The notes beneath the pieces are model-generated. The model was not told where the DNA came from. It made no database searches and saw only the letters and a list, made by a program, of their open reading frames with translations. From Gallionella sp. (GTDB taxonomy: Bacteria; Pseudomonadota; Gammaproteobacteria; Burkholderiales; Gallionellaceae), in contig JANXXX010000021.1 of assembly GCA_025350405.1 (NCBI GenBank), positions 1 to 64,000 of the forward strand: DNA of 64,000 nt, in the 5' to 3' direction. Positions 39,487-49,591 of this stretch are shown piece after piece (the stretch's first letter is position 1; every line of letters begins with the position of its first letter). Both the position numbers and the translations under genes were made by a program.

Positions 39487-40119
39487 CTAGTCGCTCAGCA
39501 CATCCACACCCTTCGGCGGCGTGAACTTGAATTGTTGTTCCGATAATTTCGGATTGCGCTGCATCGCAGAAAAACGCAGCACGGTCTTGTGCCCGAACAT
39601 ATCGCTCAACTCCATCACCACCAGCTCGGCTTGTGCGTTGAATGCCATGCGTATCTTGTTGAAGCTGCTGTCTTGACCTTTGCTATCCGGGCCTTTGCCT
39701 TTGGGCGTAGCTTGCAGCCATTCCAAGCCGTCTTTACCGCCATCTTCGGCCAAGGAAAACCCGCGCTCGATCTCGTTGCTGCCGGAGAGCAGCGCAGCGG
39801 GACTGCTGCCCAGCGCCGCATCCAGTTTTTTCACCGTCACCTGATTCAGGTCCACGTCATACAACCAGAACTTTGCGCCATCGCCAATGATGAGCTGCTC
39901 GTAAGGCTTCTGGTAAGACCAGCGGAATTTCCCGGGGCGCTGAAACTGCATGATGCCGGAAGCAGACTGGATGTGCTTGCCGTTCTGGTCCAGCACCTCT
40001 TGGGTGAAATTCGCCTGCGCGGAATGTGTCGCGGCGATGAAGGTTTTGAGTTTTTCGACGGCTCCGGCGTGGGCAGCCAATGGCAGCATCAAAAATAGTA
40101 GAACGAAAAAATTTTTCAT
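39487..40119 (-). CDS. lolA: Outer-membrane lipoprotein carrier protein LolA
   Basis: A periplasmic chaperone that carries lipoproteins from LolCDE to LolB. It has a signal peptide (MKNFFVLLFLMLPLAAHA) and the family features FTQEVLDQNGK, GIMQFQRPGKFRWSY and a hydrophobic beta-barrel-like pattern. The ATG at 40119 is preferred to the TTG at 40131, since GGGAAA then acts as the ribosome site. Gene order ftsK-lolA-rarA is conserved across proteobacteria. Confidence 0.95.
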   Translation of the reverse strand: MKNFFVLLFLMLPLAAHAGAVEKLKTFIAATHSAQANFTQEVLDQNGKHIQSASGIMQFQRPGKFRWSYQKPYEQLIIGDGAKFWLYDVDLNQVTVKKLDAALGSSPAALLSGSNEIERGFSLAEDGGKDGLEWLQATPKGKGPDSKGQDSSFNKIRMAFNAQAELVVMELSDMFGHKTVLRFSAMQRNPKLSEQQFKFTPPKGVDVLSD

Positions 40120-40140
40120 TATGTTTCCCAAAAAAGGATG

Positions 40141-40180
40141 TCGCAGATTTTAAGCGTGAAAAATCTGTGTGAATCTGAGG
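40141..40180. repeat. Degenerate copy of the AATCTGTGTAATCTGCGG repeat
   Basis: TCGCAGATTTTAAGCGTGAA followed by AAATCTGTGTGAATCTGAGG resembles the palindrome after dnaK (17926-18032), with a much shorter loop. It lies between ftsK and lolA. Confidence 0.4.
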
Positions 40181-40191
40181 ATAAGGATGTA

Positions 40192-42462
40192 TTACTCAGA
40201 TCGAGCAGGTGCAAGCACTTCGCGATTGCCATTGCTCTGCATCGCCGAGACCAGGCCTGCCGCTTCCATTTGCTCGACCAGCCGCGCGGCGCGGTTGTAG
40301 CCGATGCGCAGATGGCGTTGCACCAGCGAGATCGAAGCACGGCGGTTTTTCAGCACGATCTCCACCGCCTGGTCGTATAACGGATCGGCTTCCGCATCCA
40401 GGCTCTCGCCGGCTGCGCCACCTTCTTCCGATGACTCATCCAGAGAATTGAGCACGCCTTCGATGTACTGCGGTTCGCCTTGCGACTTGAGGTATTCGGC
40501 GATGCGGTGCACTTCCTGGTCGGACACGAACGCGCCGTGCACGCGTAGCGGATAGCCGGAGCCGGGCGGCAGGTACAGCATGTCACCCTGCCCGAGCAAT
40601 GCTTCCGCGCCCATCTGATCCAGTATCGTGCGCGAATCGATCTTGCTCGACACCTGGAATGCCACGCGCGTCGGCACGTTGGCCTTGATCAATCCGGTGA
40701 TCACGTCCACCGAGGGACGCTGCGTGGCCAGCACCAGATGCATGCCTGAGGCGCGCGCCTTCTGCGCCAGGCGCGCGATCAGCTCTTCGATCTTCTTGCC
40801 CACCACCATCATCAGGTCGGCGAGTTCGTCGATGAACACCACGATCAGCGGTAATTCTTCGAGCGGCTCGGGATTTTCCGGCGTGAGCGTAAACGGATTG
40901 GTGAGCGGCTTTCTGGCTTTCACGGCTTCGCGTATTTTCTGGTTGTAGCCGACGATGTTGCGTACGCCTAGTGTGGACATCAAGCGGTAGCGCCGGTCCA
41001 TTTCCTGCACGCACCAATTCAAACCTGATGCGGCCTGGCGCATGTCGGTCACCACCGGCGCGAGCAGGTGGGGGATGCCTTCGTACACCGACAGTTCCAG
41101 CATCTTCGGATCGATCAACAGCAGGCGCACCTGCTGCGGCGTGGCCTTGTACAGCAGGCTCAGGATCATTGCGTTGATCGCCACCGATTTTCCGGAACCG
41201 GTGGTACCCGCGACCAGCACGTGCGGCATCCTGGCCAGATCGGCGACCACCGGCTTGCCGGAAATATCCTTGCCCATCGCCATGGTCAGCGCCGAGTCCA
41301 TATCGGCATACACTTTCGAGCTGAGTATCTCGGACAGACGCACCATCTGCCGTTTCGGATTGGGCAACTCCAGGGCCATGTATGCCTTGCCGGGTATCGT
41401 TTCGACCAGGCGGATGCTCACCACCGACAAGGCGCGCGCCAGATCCTTCACCAGATTGGTGATCTGGCTGCCCTTCACCCCGACGGCGGGTTCGATCTCA
41501 TAACGCGTGATCACCGGCCCGGGATAGGCCGCGACCACCCTCACCTCCACGCCAAAATCTTTCAGCTTGCGCTCGATCAGGCGCGAGGTGAATTCCAGCG
41601 TGTCGGCAGACACAACTTCAACCTGCTGTGATGCCTGATCCAGCAAGTGCAGCGGCGGCAAAGTCGAATCCGGCATATCGGCAAACAATGGCACCTGCTT
41701 TTCGCCTGCGGCGCGCGCCGATTTGACCACTTCCATCAGCGGCATTTCAATGTGGATAGGATGGTGCTCTACAGCGCGTTTTTTTTCTTCCTCTACGACG
41801 GCCACCCGTTGATGCGTCGCCTGCATGCCGATACGTCTATCCTGGCGTGTCTGCCAAGTGAGGCGTGCCCATTGATAAGCGGCCTCCAACAGCTCACCCA
41901 AACGATCCACAAAGCGCAGCCAGGATAACCCGCTGAACACGCTAAAGCTGGTGGCAATCAGGGCTAGCAACAGCAGCGTCGCGCCGGTAAAGCCAAACAC
42001 GCGGGCCAGCGATTCACCCAACACCGCGCCGAGCATTCCACCCGGTGCCAGCGGCAGCGGGACTTTCAGCGTATACATACGAATCGCTTCGAGCGCACTG
42101 CTGGCCAGCAATAACGCCACAAATCCGGCGATAGAGACCCACAATGTCCGCTTGCAGAATATGCTGTCGGCGCGCAAATTATGATATCCCGCCCACACGC
42201 GTTGCAGCATGAACAACACCCACCACCATGCGGAGAATCCAAACAGGTAAAACAACAGATCGGCGAGATACGCGCCCAGCACCCCGCCGGGATTGGTGGT
42301 ACGCGCGCCGCTGACACTATGCGACCAGGCCGGGTCGGACGGATCATAGCCATACAGGGCGACGGTAAAATACAGTGCGCCGGCGACCAACAATATCCAG
42401 CGCGATTCACGCAGCAGCGTGAACAATTTATTGGTCAAAAAATCGCCGCTCGCCTCAGCCAT
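40192..42462 (-). CDS. ftsK: DNA translocase FtsK
   Basis: Moves chromosome DNA at the division septum and activates XerCD at dif. Four N-terminal membrane helices (about 15-180) are followed by a short linker, the motor domain with Walker [13 protein letters not shown] and a conserved DELADLMMV segment, and a C-terminal winged-helix gamma domain ([18 protein letters not shown]) that reads KOPS. At about 756 aa it is a short-linker form. ATG 42462 is chosen over the GTG at 42471; no strong ribosome site separates them. Confidence 0.96.
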   Translation of the reverse strand: MAEASGDFLTNKLFTLLRESRWILLVAGALYFTVALYGYDPSDPAWSHSVSGARTTNPGGVLGAYLADLLFYLFGFSAWWWVLFMLQRVWAGYHNLRADSIFCKRTLWVSIAGFVALLLASSALEAIRMYTLKVPLPLAPGGMLGAVLGESLARVFGFTGATLLLLALIATSFSVFSGLSWLRFVDRLGELLEAAYQWARLTWQTRQDRRIGMQATHQRVAVVEEEKKRAVEHHPIHIEMPLMEVVKSARAAGEKQVPLFADMPDSTLPPLHLLDQASQQVEVVSADTLEFTSRLIERKLKDFGVEVRVVAAYPGPVITRYEIEPAVGVKGSQITNLVKDLARALSVVSIRLVETIPGKAYMALELPNPKRQMVRLSEILSSKVYADMDSALTMAMGKDISGKPVVADLARMPHVLVAGTTGSGKSVAINAMILSLLYKATPQQVRLLLIDPKMLELSVYEGIPHLLAPVVTDMRQAASGLNWCVQEMDRRYRLMSTLGVRNIVGYNQKIREAVKARKPLTNPFTLTPENPEPLEELPLIVVFIDELADLMMVVGKKIEELIARLAQKARASGMHLVLATQRPSVDVITGLIKANVPTRVAFQVSSKIDSRTILDQMGAEALLGQGDMLYLPPGSGYPLRVHGAFVSDQEVHRIAEYLKSQGEPQYIEGVLNSLDESSEEGGAAGESLDAEADPLYDQAVEIVLKNRRASISLVQRHLRIGYNRAARLVEQMEAAGLVSAMQSNGNREVLAPARSE

Positions 42463-42655
42463 GAGATGCACCGATCAGGGTCGACTGCCCGGAGACATGC
42501 CCACTAAAATGCAACGTGAAATGTAGCGTGGCAATAACTTGTTTATTGCACATTTTCTCGCGGAATAACAAACGATCATCCGCCGGCATAATTTTCATGA
42601 CGATCCCCCCAGACCGATTGGTTTTTATTGAACATGGCTATGATACCGCAGCCCG

Positions 42656-43333
42656 TCAAGGTGCGCTTGCCAACAACAGGCGCTCCAGATCGAGCTGGCT
42701 TGCCGCAACATGCGCATCAGGCTGCGTCATGTAAGGCACCACCCCAAGCAACGGCGCAGCCATCCGCTGTTGTAGTGCGGCAATGTTTTCCTCGCACATC
42801 GGCATGTCGGCCGCAACGACATTGGCCACCCAACCCGCCAGTGTCAAGCCACGTGCAGCGATCGCTTCCGCCGTGAGCAGCGCATGATTCAAACAACCCA
42901 GGCGTATGCCCACCACCAGGATGATCGGCAGGCCCAACTCCTGCACCAGATCGGCACTATCCTGCTGGGCATTCAGCGGCACACGAAAACCACCCACGCC
43001 CTCCACGATCACCACATCTGCCTGCGCAGCCAATTCTTGATACGACTCTACGATGCGTGAAAATTGAATGATGACACCGGCACGCTGTGCGGCAATATGC
43101 GGCGCCACCGCTTGCAAAAACAAGTAGGGGTTGATCTGCCCGTAGCCCACTGCGATATTGCCTGCGGCGCGCAATTGCCGCACATCTTCGTTCTGCTCTT
43201 CCGCATTACAACCCGCCGCGATCGGCTTCATCCCGACCACGCGTTTACCTTGTGCGGCAAAGCCATGCAGCAGGGCGCAGCTGATCAGCGTCTTGCCGAC
43301 GCCGGTGTCGGTGCCGGTGACAAAGTAGTTCAT
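42656..43333 (-). CDS. bioD: Dethiobiotin synthetase
   Basis: Closes the ureido ring of dethiobiotin from DAPA, CO2 and ATP. The P-loop GTDTGVGKT is at the N-terminus, with KPIAAGC and VEGVGGFRVPL also conserved. ATG 43333 overlaps the bioC stop (ATGA), so translation is coupled; the longer track ORF is not supported. It is the last gene of the biotin operon. Confidence 0.95.
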   Translation of the reverse strand: MNYFVTGTDTGVGKTLISCALLHGFAAQGKRVVGMKPIAAGCNAEEQNEDVRQLRAAGNIAVGYGQINPYLFLQAVAPHIAAQRAGVIIQFSRIVESYQELAAQADVVIVEGVGGFRVPLNAQQDSADLVQELGLPIILVVGIRLGCLNHALLTAEAIAARGLTLAGWVANVVAADMPMCEENIAALQQRMAAPLLGVVPYMTQPDAHVAASQLDLERLLLASAP

Positions 43334-44202
43334 TTTAATTTGAAATCTGTCCTGATAATGGCACGTCCGTCCGCCGCCCATTTCGGCTGCGGCTTCCAGG
43401 CATGGCCGTACACCACTTCAAAAGTCGCGGGCAGCTTGCCGTTGCTGCGCAGGCGCTCGTAATTTTCTACCAGGCGCGCCCAGGCTTTTTTTCCCATCAA
43501 ACCTTGCCCTCGCCCAGCCGTGGCGTTGTGCGCGCCTATCGTCTTGAGGTCATGCAACACAGCGCGCACATCGTCATAGGTCAGCGTGATGTATTCCATG
43601 TCCATCACCGGATCGGCAAATCCGCCCTGTACCAGCATGTCGCCGATGTCGTGCATGTCGGCAAAACGGTTCAGGTGATTATGTTCGTCCACGCCGTTGA
43701 ACGCCTGTCTCAACTCCTTCAATGTATCCGGCCCGAAGGTGCTGAACATCAACAGCCCGTCCACTTTCAACACGCGATGCAATTCAACAAAGGTCGCAGG
43801 CAGATCGTTACACCACTGCAGCGCGAGGTTAGACCACACCATCTCGACACTACTGGCCGCCAAAGGCAAATCTTCCACATCCGCGCACAGCTGCAGTTGT
43901 TTTGCGCCGCCGAACAGTTTTTGCCACCAGCCTGAGCGGCCCTGTGCGGTCTGCAACATGCCGATGGCAATGTCCAGCGCGATCATTTGTGCGGCCGGGT
44001 AACGTTGCACCAACCGGCGCGTACCCCAACCCGTACCGCTGCCCGCATCCAGTATGCGCTCCGGTTGCAACTTGATGTAATCGAGGCGCTCCAGCATGCG
44101 CACGCACACTTCGCGCTGCAACACCGCCGCCGCGTCGTAGCCTGTCGACGCACGATTGAAGGCGCGGCGCATCTGCCGTTTGTCGATTAAGAATTCGTTC
44201 AT
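43330..44202 (-). CDS. bioC: Malonyl-ACP O-methyltransferase
   Basis: Methylates malonyl-ACP so that fatty-acid enzymes can build pimeloyl-ACP. It has the SAM motif ILDAGSGTGWGTRRL, the segment VEMVWSNLALQWCNDLP and LLMFSTFGPDTLKELRQAF, all typical of BioC. It overlaps bioH upstream and bioD downstream by ATGA junctions. Length (290 aa) is normal. Confidence 0.95.
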   Translation of the reverse strand: MNEFLIDKRQMRRAFNRASTGYDAAAVLQREVCVRMLERLDYIKLQPERILDAGSGTGWGTRRLVQRYPAAQMIALDIAIGMLQTAQGRSGWWQKLFGGAKQLQLCADVEDLPLAASSVEMVWSNLALQWCNDLPATFVELHRVLKVDGLLMFSTFGPDTLKELRQAFNGVDEHNHLNRFADMHDIGDMLVQGGFADPVMDMEYITLTYDDVRAVLHDLKTIGAHNATAGRGQGLMGKKAWARLVENYERLRSNGKLPATFEVVYGHAWKPQPKWAADGRAIIRTDFKLK

Positions 44203-45011
44203 TCCATTTTTTCGTTCAGAAAATTTACCAGATGCCTGACAAATTCTTCGGGGTGTGACAAGAATGGCGCGTGCGCCGCACCCTTGATCATCGCCAACCT
44301 TCCTTTCGGTGTGTTACTTGCCAGATATTGCGCGGCCTGTTGCGGGATCAGCGCATCGCATTCGCCCGCCAGTACCAGCATTGCCTGCTTCACTTCCGGC
44401 AAGGCACTGCGTAAATCGCAGCCCAGCAAAATTTCCAGGCCGGACTGTAACGTAGCCAAATCAGGTTCGCCACGGCTGAACAATCCGTCGCGCAATACCG
44501 TCAACCAAGCGCGCTCCTGCTCGCTGCCGCGCACTTGCAGCGCCAGGAAGCGTTTCAAGGTCAATGTGTAATGATGCCGCAAATTATCCGCAAACTCTTC
44601 CAGAATTTCCACACTCAATGCATGATCCCATCCCTTGCGACGCACAAAGCTTGGCGTACTGGCGACCAGCACCAAACGGCTCACTTGTTGCGGGTACCGC
44701 ATCGCCCAACGCAATGCGATCTGCCCGCCCAGTGACCAGCCACATATTGCCAGCGGCTGGGCGAACTGAGAAGACAGCTCATCGACGACAGAATCTATCG
44801 TGAAACTGGCAACGGAAAACGGAAAATGAGAAAGGTCTGCGCTGAATCCATGCCCGGGCAAATCCACCGACATCACGCTGAAATTCTGCGCCAGCTGTTC
44901 CGCGACACCGCGCCACATGCCGCCATGCATGCCCCAGCCGTGGATCAGCAGCAGTGGCCCACCACTGTCGCCTGTTCCGGCATATTCGTAACGGTCAACG
45001 TGCAAGCTCAT
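44199..45011 (-). CDS. bioH: Pimeloyl-ACP methyl ester carboxylesterase
   Basis: Removes the methyl group from pimeloyl-ACP methyl ester, ending chain elongation. The alpha/beta hydrolase fold shows the oxyanion HGWGMHGG, the nucleophile Ser in CGWSLGGQ, Asp in AGECDALI and His in GAAHAPF. It overlaps the end of bioF by 17 bp and the start of bioC by 4 bp. GAGG inside bioF serves as ribosome site. Confidence 0.93.
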   Translation of the reverse strand: MSLHVDRYEYAGTGDSGGPLLLIHGWGMHGGMWRGVAEQLAQNFSVMSVDLPGHGFSADLSHFPFSVASFTIDSVVDELSSQFAQPLAICGWSLGGQIALRWAMRYPQQVSRLVLVASTPSFVRRKGWDHALSVEILEEFADNLRHHYTLTLKRFLALQVRGSEQERAWLTVLRDGLFSRGEPDLATLQSGLEILLGCDLRSALPEVKQAMLVLAGECDALIPQQAAQYLASNTPKGRLAMIKGAAHAPFLSHPEEFVRHLVNFLNEKME

Positions 45012-46149
45012 ACAGCGCCTCGATTAAACGTGTCACGTCGGTTGCGCTGTGCGCGGCAGACAGCGTGATGCGCAAGCGCGCCGTGCCCTGCGGCACCGTG
45101 GGCGGACGTATCGCCGCAACCCAGATGCCGCGCTCACGCAATGCGTTGCTTAACTCCAGCGCCGCCTGATTGTCGCCGATCAGCAGCGGTTGGATCGCGG
45201 TAGCCGAGGGCATCAGCCGCCAGCGCAAATCATGCAGACCGCTACGCAGTTGCGCGACCAACTGCTGCAAGTGCGCGCGCAGCGCGTCGCCCTGAAATAT
45301 CAATTGCAGACTCGCCAGCAGCGCACTCGCCAAGGCGGGCGGGGTGGCCGTGGTGTAGACATAGCTGCGCGCATGGTTGATCAGCGTGTTTATCACTACT
45401 TGCTCCGCCGCGACGAAGGCGCCGAACACACCAGCCGCCTTGCCCAGTGTCGCCATGTAGATGATGCGCGGAGAGGCGATGCCGAAATGCGCCAGCGAGC
45501 CGCGCCCCTGTTCACCCAGCACCCCGAAGCCATGCGCGTCATCGACCAGCAACCAGGCATCATGCTGCTCGCACAACGCCAGCAATTCCGGCAAGGGCGC
45601 TAGATCACCATCCATGCTGAACACCGCGTCGGTGATGATAAGTTTGCGCCCGCTCCTTGTCTTTTCCAGTAGCTGCGCGAGTTGCGCCATGTCGTTGTGA
45701 CGGTAACGCTGCACATTGGCGCGCGACAACTGCATCGCATCGTTCAGTGAAGCATGATTGAGCTTGTCGGCAAACACCGTATCGTCTTTGCCGACCAAAG
45801 CCTGCACCACGCCGAGGTTTGCCATATAGCCGGTGGAGAACAGCAGCGCGGCAGGCTTATCGACGAAGGCCGCGAGAGCAACTTCCAGTTCATGATGCAC
45901 CTGCGTATGCCCACTCACCAGATGTGCCGCGCCCGCGCCCGCACCGTACTGGGCTGCGCCCTGTTGCAACGCGGCGATCAGCTGCGGATGATTGGCCAAG
46001 CCGAGGTAATCGTTACTGCAAAAGGACAAATAGGTTTTGCCATCGACGACAATGTGAGGCGACTGCGGACTTTGCAGTGTGCGCCGGCTGCGCAGCAGAC
46101 CTTGTGCAGCGCGTTCGTCCAGCTCCGATTGAAGTGCTGCAAAAGGCAT
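44995..46149 (-). CDS. bioF: 8-amino-7-oxononanoate synthase
   Basis: PLP-dependent condensation of pimeloyl-ACP with alanine, the first committed ring-building step. Motifs include SFCSNDYLGLANHP, DDAHGFGVLGEQGRGS, ITDAVFSMDGD and the PLP Lys region TLGKAAGVFGAF. Length (384 aa) is typical. It overlaps bioH. The upstream gene in the operon is a GldC-like protein, 18 bp away. Confidence 0.96.
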   Translation of the reverse strand: MPFAALQSELDERAAQGLLRSRRTLQSPQSPHIVVDGKTYLSFCSNDYLGLANHPQLIAALQQGAAQYGAGAGAAHLVSGHTQVHHELEVALAAFVDKPAALLFSTGYMANLGVVQALVGKDDTVFADKLNHASLNDAMQLSRANVQRYRHNDMAQLAQLLEKTRSGRKLIITDAVFSMDGDLAPLPELLALCEQHDAWLLVDDAHGFGVLGEQGRGSLAHFGIASPRIIYMATLGKAAGVFGAFVAAEQVVINTLINHARSYVYTTATPPALASALLASLQLIFQGDALRAHLQQLVAQLRSGLHDLRWRLMPSATAIQPLLIGDNQAALELSNALRERGIWVAAIRPPTVPQGTARLRITLSAAHSATDVTRLIEALYELAR

Positions 46150-46167
46150 CCGTCAGTCCTGTGTGCT

Positions 46168-46515
46168 TCAGGATCTTGATTCTTTGTTGCGCAACTCGAC
46201 AAATTTCTTGTGGAACTCATTGGCCGAATTCTTCATGTGCGCGACGAATTCTTTGTGCGCTGTGGCCCGGCTAAAGGTATCCGCCATCGTGCTCATCATC
46301 TGGAAATAGAACTCGGCCATTTCATCCACCATCATTTCCTTGGTCCACAGATCGATGTGCAAAGCGGATTTTTTGTTCGCGTCCCAAAAAGCCAGCATCA
46401 TGGCTTTGGCTTGCTGCGCTTCCTTGACGCCGGAGTCGGTCGCAGTCCACTCAATGGAATTGGGATGATTGTTCTGGTCCATCCTAACGTCGATGGTAAT
46501 GGTTGAGTGCCTCAT
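46168..46515 (-). CDS. GldC-like small protein within the biotin operon
   Basis: At 115 residues it matches from memory the GldC family: an N-terminal strand (STITIDVRMDQNNHPNSIEW), ALHIDLWTKEMMVDEM and a helical tail. GldC was named from gliding Bacteroidetes but also occurs in non-gliders. AGGAAAG precedes the ATG. It lies between bioB and bioF with short gaps (45 and 18 bp) on the same strand, so it is co-transcribed with biotin genes. Its role there is unknown. Confidence 0.8.
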   Translation of the reverse strand: MRHSTITIDVRMDQNNHPNSIEWTATDSGVKEAQQAKAMMLAFWDANKKSALHIDLWTKEMMVDEMAEFYFQMMSTMADTFSRATAHKEFVAHMKNSANEFHKKFVELRNKESRS

Positions 46516-46560
46516 TGTTATTGCTTTCCTGTCAGTGGTATTGAATGTTGAAGCAGTTAC

Positions 46561-47568
46561 TTAGTGCTGATCTGCAAACGGATACATGCCCAGCTTGTCC
46601 AGCAACGCGCGATCACGCTCTGCATCGGGGTTGCCAGTCGTGAGCAATTGCTCGCCGTAGAAGATCGAGTTCGCCCCGGCTAAAAAGCACAGCGCCTGTA
46701 TCGCATCAGACATCTGCTGCCGCCCTGCCGACAATCGCACCCGTGCAGTCGGCATCGTGATGCGCGCCACGGCGATGGTGCGCACGAAGTCCAGCGGATC
46801 GAGATCTGCGGTTTGCGCCAAGGGAGTGCCTTCGACCTTGACCAGATTATTGATCGGCACGCTTTCCGGGTATGGCTCCATATTGGCAAGTTGCGCGACC
46901 AAACCGGCGCGCTGCGTCAGATTCTCGCCCATGCCGACGATGCCGCCGCTGCACACATGCATGCCCGCCTTGCGCACGCGCTCCAGCGTATCGAGGCGAT
47001 CCTGATAGTCGCGCGTGCTGATGATGTCGCCGTAGAATTCCGGCGAGGTATCCAGATTGTGGTTGTAGTAATCCAGCCCGGCGTCACGCAGTTGTTCGGT
47101 CTGCTTGTCGTTCAGCATGCCCAGCGTGGCGCAAGTCTCCATGCCCAGGCCACGCACCGCCTTGACCATTTCCACCACGCTGACCATATCCTCGTCGCTG
47201 GGCTCGCGCCAGGCCGCGCCCATGCAGAAGCGGTCCGCACCGCTCTGCTGCGCGGCTTTGGCCGCCTTGACTACCACATCCACATCCAGCATCTTCCTGT
47301 TCTCAACTCCCGTTGAGTGGAACGCCGATTGCGGGCAATAGCCGCAGTCCTCCGAACAGCCGCCGGTCTTGATCGACAGCAGCGTGGACAGCTGCACCGC
47401 GTTCGGATCAAAATGTTCGCGGTGCACCTGCTGCGCTTTGAACATCAGGTCGGCGAACGGCAGTTTGAACAAGGCCTCAACATCGGCAACACTCCAGCGC
47501 TGCGGAGTCGCGGGGTTTAGGCCAGAATGTTTAACTGGGCGGACGAATGCTATGGTTTGAGTATTCAT
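46561..47568 (-). CDS. bioB: Biotin synthase
   Basis: Radical-SAM enzyme that inserts sulfur into dethiobiotin. The [11 protein letters not shown] cluster motif, [20 protein letters not shown] and [12 protein letters not shown] are all present. Length (335 aa) is normal. It is the first gene of the operon; the divergent comF-like gene starts about 110 bp away, so that interval should hold both promoters. No BirA-type operator could be recognised. Confidence 0.97.
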   Translation of the reverse strand: MNTQTIAFVRPVKHSGLNPATPQRWSVADVEALFKLPFADLMFKAQQVHREHFDPNAVQLSTLLSIKTGGCSEDCGYCPQSAFHSTGVENRKMLDVDVVVKAAKAAQQSGADRFCMGAAWREPSDEDMVSVVEMVKAVRGLGMETCATLGMLNDKQTEQLRDAGLDYYNHNLDTSPEFYGDIISTRDYQDRLDTLERVRKAGMHVCSGGIVGMGENLTQRAGLVAQLANMEPYPESVPINNLVKVEGTPLAQTADLDPLDFVRTIAVARITMPTARVRLSAGRQQMSDAIQALCFLAGANSIFYGEQLLTTGNPDAERDRALLDKLGMYPFADQH

Positions 47569-47679
47569 GTTTTCGTGAGTTGGTATGATGTGTTCGTTGC
47601 AGCCACTCTCTGCACCCGTTTACGGAAACCGAATGGGGTAAGCTGGATTACGGCACATCATCCTAGAAAGGGCAATGCC

Positions 47680-48396
47680 TTGTCAATTTTACGCAAGCAT
47701 TTTTTGAACATGCGCACAAATATTGTGCGACTGCTGCCCGCACAACCTTGCGTGCTATGCGGCAACATGAGCCGCGAAGGCTTGTGGTGCAAGGCTTGCG
47801 ACGCAGCCTTGCCGTATTTCAACGCCCCGCATTGTCCGGTCTGCGCCTTGCCGACGCCCACCGGCGAAGTGTGCGGACATTGTTTGACCCATCCGCCGCT
47901 CTTCAGCCGCACCACCGCGGTGTTCGGCTATGCCTTCCCGCTCGACAAGTTGATACAGGGTATGAAATACGGCGAGCAACTGGCATTGGCTCATGCCTTT
48001 GCGAAAAAGCTGGTGCAGCGCATCGATAAAAGTAATTTGCCGGATTACCTCATTGCGATGCCGCTGCATCGCGCCAAACTGTGCGAACGCGGCTTCAATC
48101 AATCGCTGCTGCTCGCCACAACAGTCGCCCGCGAACTGCAACTCAACCTGCTGCCCAACACCTGTCGGCGCGTGCGCGACACTCCACCGCAATCCGCCTT
48201 GCCGTGGAAGGAGCGCAAGAAGAACGTGCGCAATGCATTCGGATGCGATATGGATTTGACCGGTAAACGAGTCGCGCTGGTGGATGATGTGCTGACTACC
48301 GGGGCCAGCCTGAACGCGCTTGCTGAAGCGGTACAAAAATGCGGCGCGCGTGAAATCAGTGCATGGGTGGTGGCAAGGACGTTGCCGCATTCATAA
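47680..48396 (+). CDS. comF: ComF-family phosphoribosyltransferase-like protein
   Basis: The N-terminal zinc finger has four CxxC pairs (CVLCG, CKAC, CPVC, CGHC); the C-terminal PRTase domain has VALVDDVLTTGASLN. ComF is needed for DNA uptake in several bacteria. The start is uncertain: TTG 47680 has AAAGGG upstream, while ATG 47710 has no ribosome site; the track start at 47527 is too far upstream. The gene lies next to bioB as often seen in betaproteobacteria. Confidence 0.88.
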   Translation: MSILRKHFLNMRTNIVRLLPAQPCVLCGNMSREGLWCKACDAALPYFNAPHCPVCALPTPTGEVCGHCLTHPPLFSRTTAVFGYAFPLDKLIQGMKYGEQLALAHAFAKKLVQRIDKSNLPDYLIAMPLHRAKLCERGFNQSLLLATTVARELQLNLLPNTCRRVRDTPPQSALPWKERKKNVRNAFGCDMDLTGKRVALVDDVLTTGASLNALAEAVQKCGAREISAWVVARTLPHS

Positions 48397-48412
48397 CGCA
48401 AAGCAGCAAAGT

Positions 48413-49591
48413 TTAAGGGCCGATTCCTTTAAGTTTTTGTTGTACGAATGCCTGTAGATCCGGGCTGAGTGTTTGAGTCTCCAGTGCATGCTTGAACGCA
48501 TCTTTAGCATCTGCATTACGCTGCACCGCCTGCAAGGAAATTCCGTAGCCCATCTGCCAAATTCCATTGTTCGGGGCCAGCTGCAGCGCAATCTGATAAT
48601 GCGTGATCGCCTCGTCGTTGCGGTTTTGGCGTTGCAGCAATGCCGCCAGAAACGCCTGGTAGTCGGCTTGCGAATTGCCGTAGGGCAAAGCCTTTTCCAG
48701 TGTCGTAGTCGCCTCTGTAAGCGCGCCACGCTCCACCTGCAAGCGCGCCAGCACCATGGTGAAGCCGGTGAGGTCGGGCTTATTTTTCAACCTGTCCTGC
48801 AACACGCGCTCTGCATCCTTACCGCGCTTGCTTTCCAGCAACAAGGCAACCAATGCCTGCCTTGCCGCATCATGGCCCGCATCCAGGCGCAATGCCGCCT
48901 CATATCCCGCCATGGCATCGGCGAGGCGCCCCTTTTGCATTAATGCCGCCGCTTTGCGAAATTCCCCATCGGCCTTTTGTGCAGGACTGATTTGCTTCAT
49001 CGGCAAAGTATCGTTCGGTGATTGAACGGCAATTTTTGCATTCGATGTGGCGGTTTTTATTGGCTGTGTTTTGGCTTTTGTTTTGGCCTTCTTCCCGGTT
49101 TTTTTCTTTGTATTTTTCTTGGCTTGCTTCAGCGGCACATCCGAAATTTTTGAAATATTTTTTTCCTCCACCAACGCTAGCCCAAGGTGAATTCTGTCCT
49201 GAGCCTTATCGAAGGGTCTAACAGTGGAAGGCAGCGGCACCGAGCTCAATTCAAAACTCAGTCGCGAGGACGGCGGATTCACAGCCGGAATACCCGATAT
49301 TGGCACAACCAGTTCTACAGCCGGTTGAAGCTGCTGTTTCAATTTATCAAGTTCGAGAGCACCTGGAGAATTACCTGCCTTAGGTGTTACGCTGGCCATT
49401 AATACATTCGGTTTGTGTGACTGCGCCCATTGCCATGCGGCGATCCCGATCATCAGTATCAACCCGAAGACCAGCAAAGGCATGATGAAATTGCGTCGGG
49501 TATGTGGCACAGCGCGCACCATAGGCTGCTCCGCACTGGTTTGCGACCCGCGCTGTTCCAATTGATTAAGTACCTGGTTGATGACACTCAT
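48413..49591 (-). CDS. mshN: MSHA biogenesis protein MshN-like (TPR)
   Basis: A short cytoplasmic N-terminus (MSVINQVLNQLEQRG) precedes one membrane helix (about 38-58), a Lys/Pro-rich linker and five or six TPR-like repeats (about 200-390). MshN anchors the pilus assembly complex. The ATG overlaps the mshM stop (ATGA). A half palindromic repeat inserted in the linker encodes PFDKAQDRIH. It is the last gene of the cluster seen here; mshE and mshG do not follow as in Vibrio. Confidence 0.85.
   Translation of the reverse strand: MSVINQVLNQLEQRGSQTSAEQPMVRAVPHTRRNFIMPLLVFGLILMIGIAAWQWAQSHKPNVLMASVTPKAGNSPGALELDKLKQQLQPAVELVVPISGIPAVNPPSSRLSFELSSVPLPSTVRPFDKAQDRIHLGLALVEEKNISKISDVPLKQAKKNTKKKTGKKAKTKAKTQPIKTATSNAKIAVQSPNDTLPMKQISPAQKADGEFRKAAALMQKGRLADAMAGYEAALRLDAGHDAARQALVALLLESKRGKDAERVLQDRLKNKPDLTGFTMVLARLQVERGALTEATTTLEKALPYGNSQADYQAFLAALLQRQNRNDEAITHYQIALQLAPNNGIWQMGYGISLQAVQRNADAKDAFKHALETQTLSPDLQAFVQQKLKGIGP
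49192..49218. repeat. Half palindromic element inside mshN
   Basis: TTCTGTCCTGAGCCTTATCG-type sequence resembles one arm of the palindrome in rarA (CCTGAGCTTGTCGAAGG). It is in frame and encodes the linker segment PFDKAQDR of MshN. Confidence 0.7.

Noticed and set aside
42458-42598. 47-aa minus-strand frame overlapping the start of ftsK
   Set aside because: No ribosome site or family likeness; it is more likely leader sequence of ftsK.
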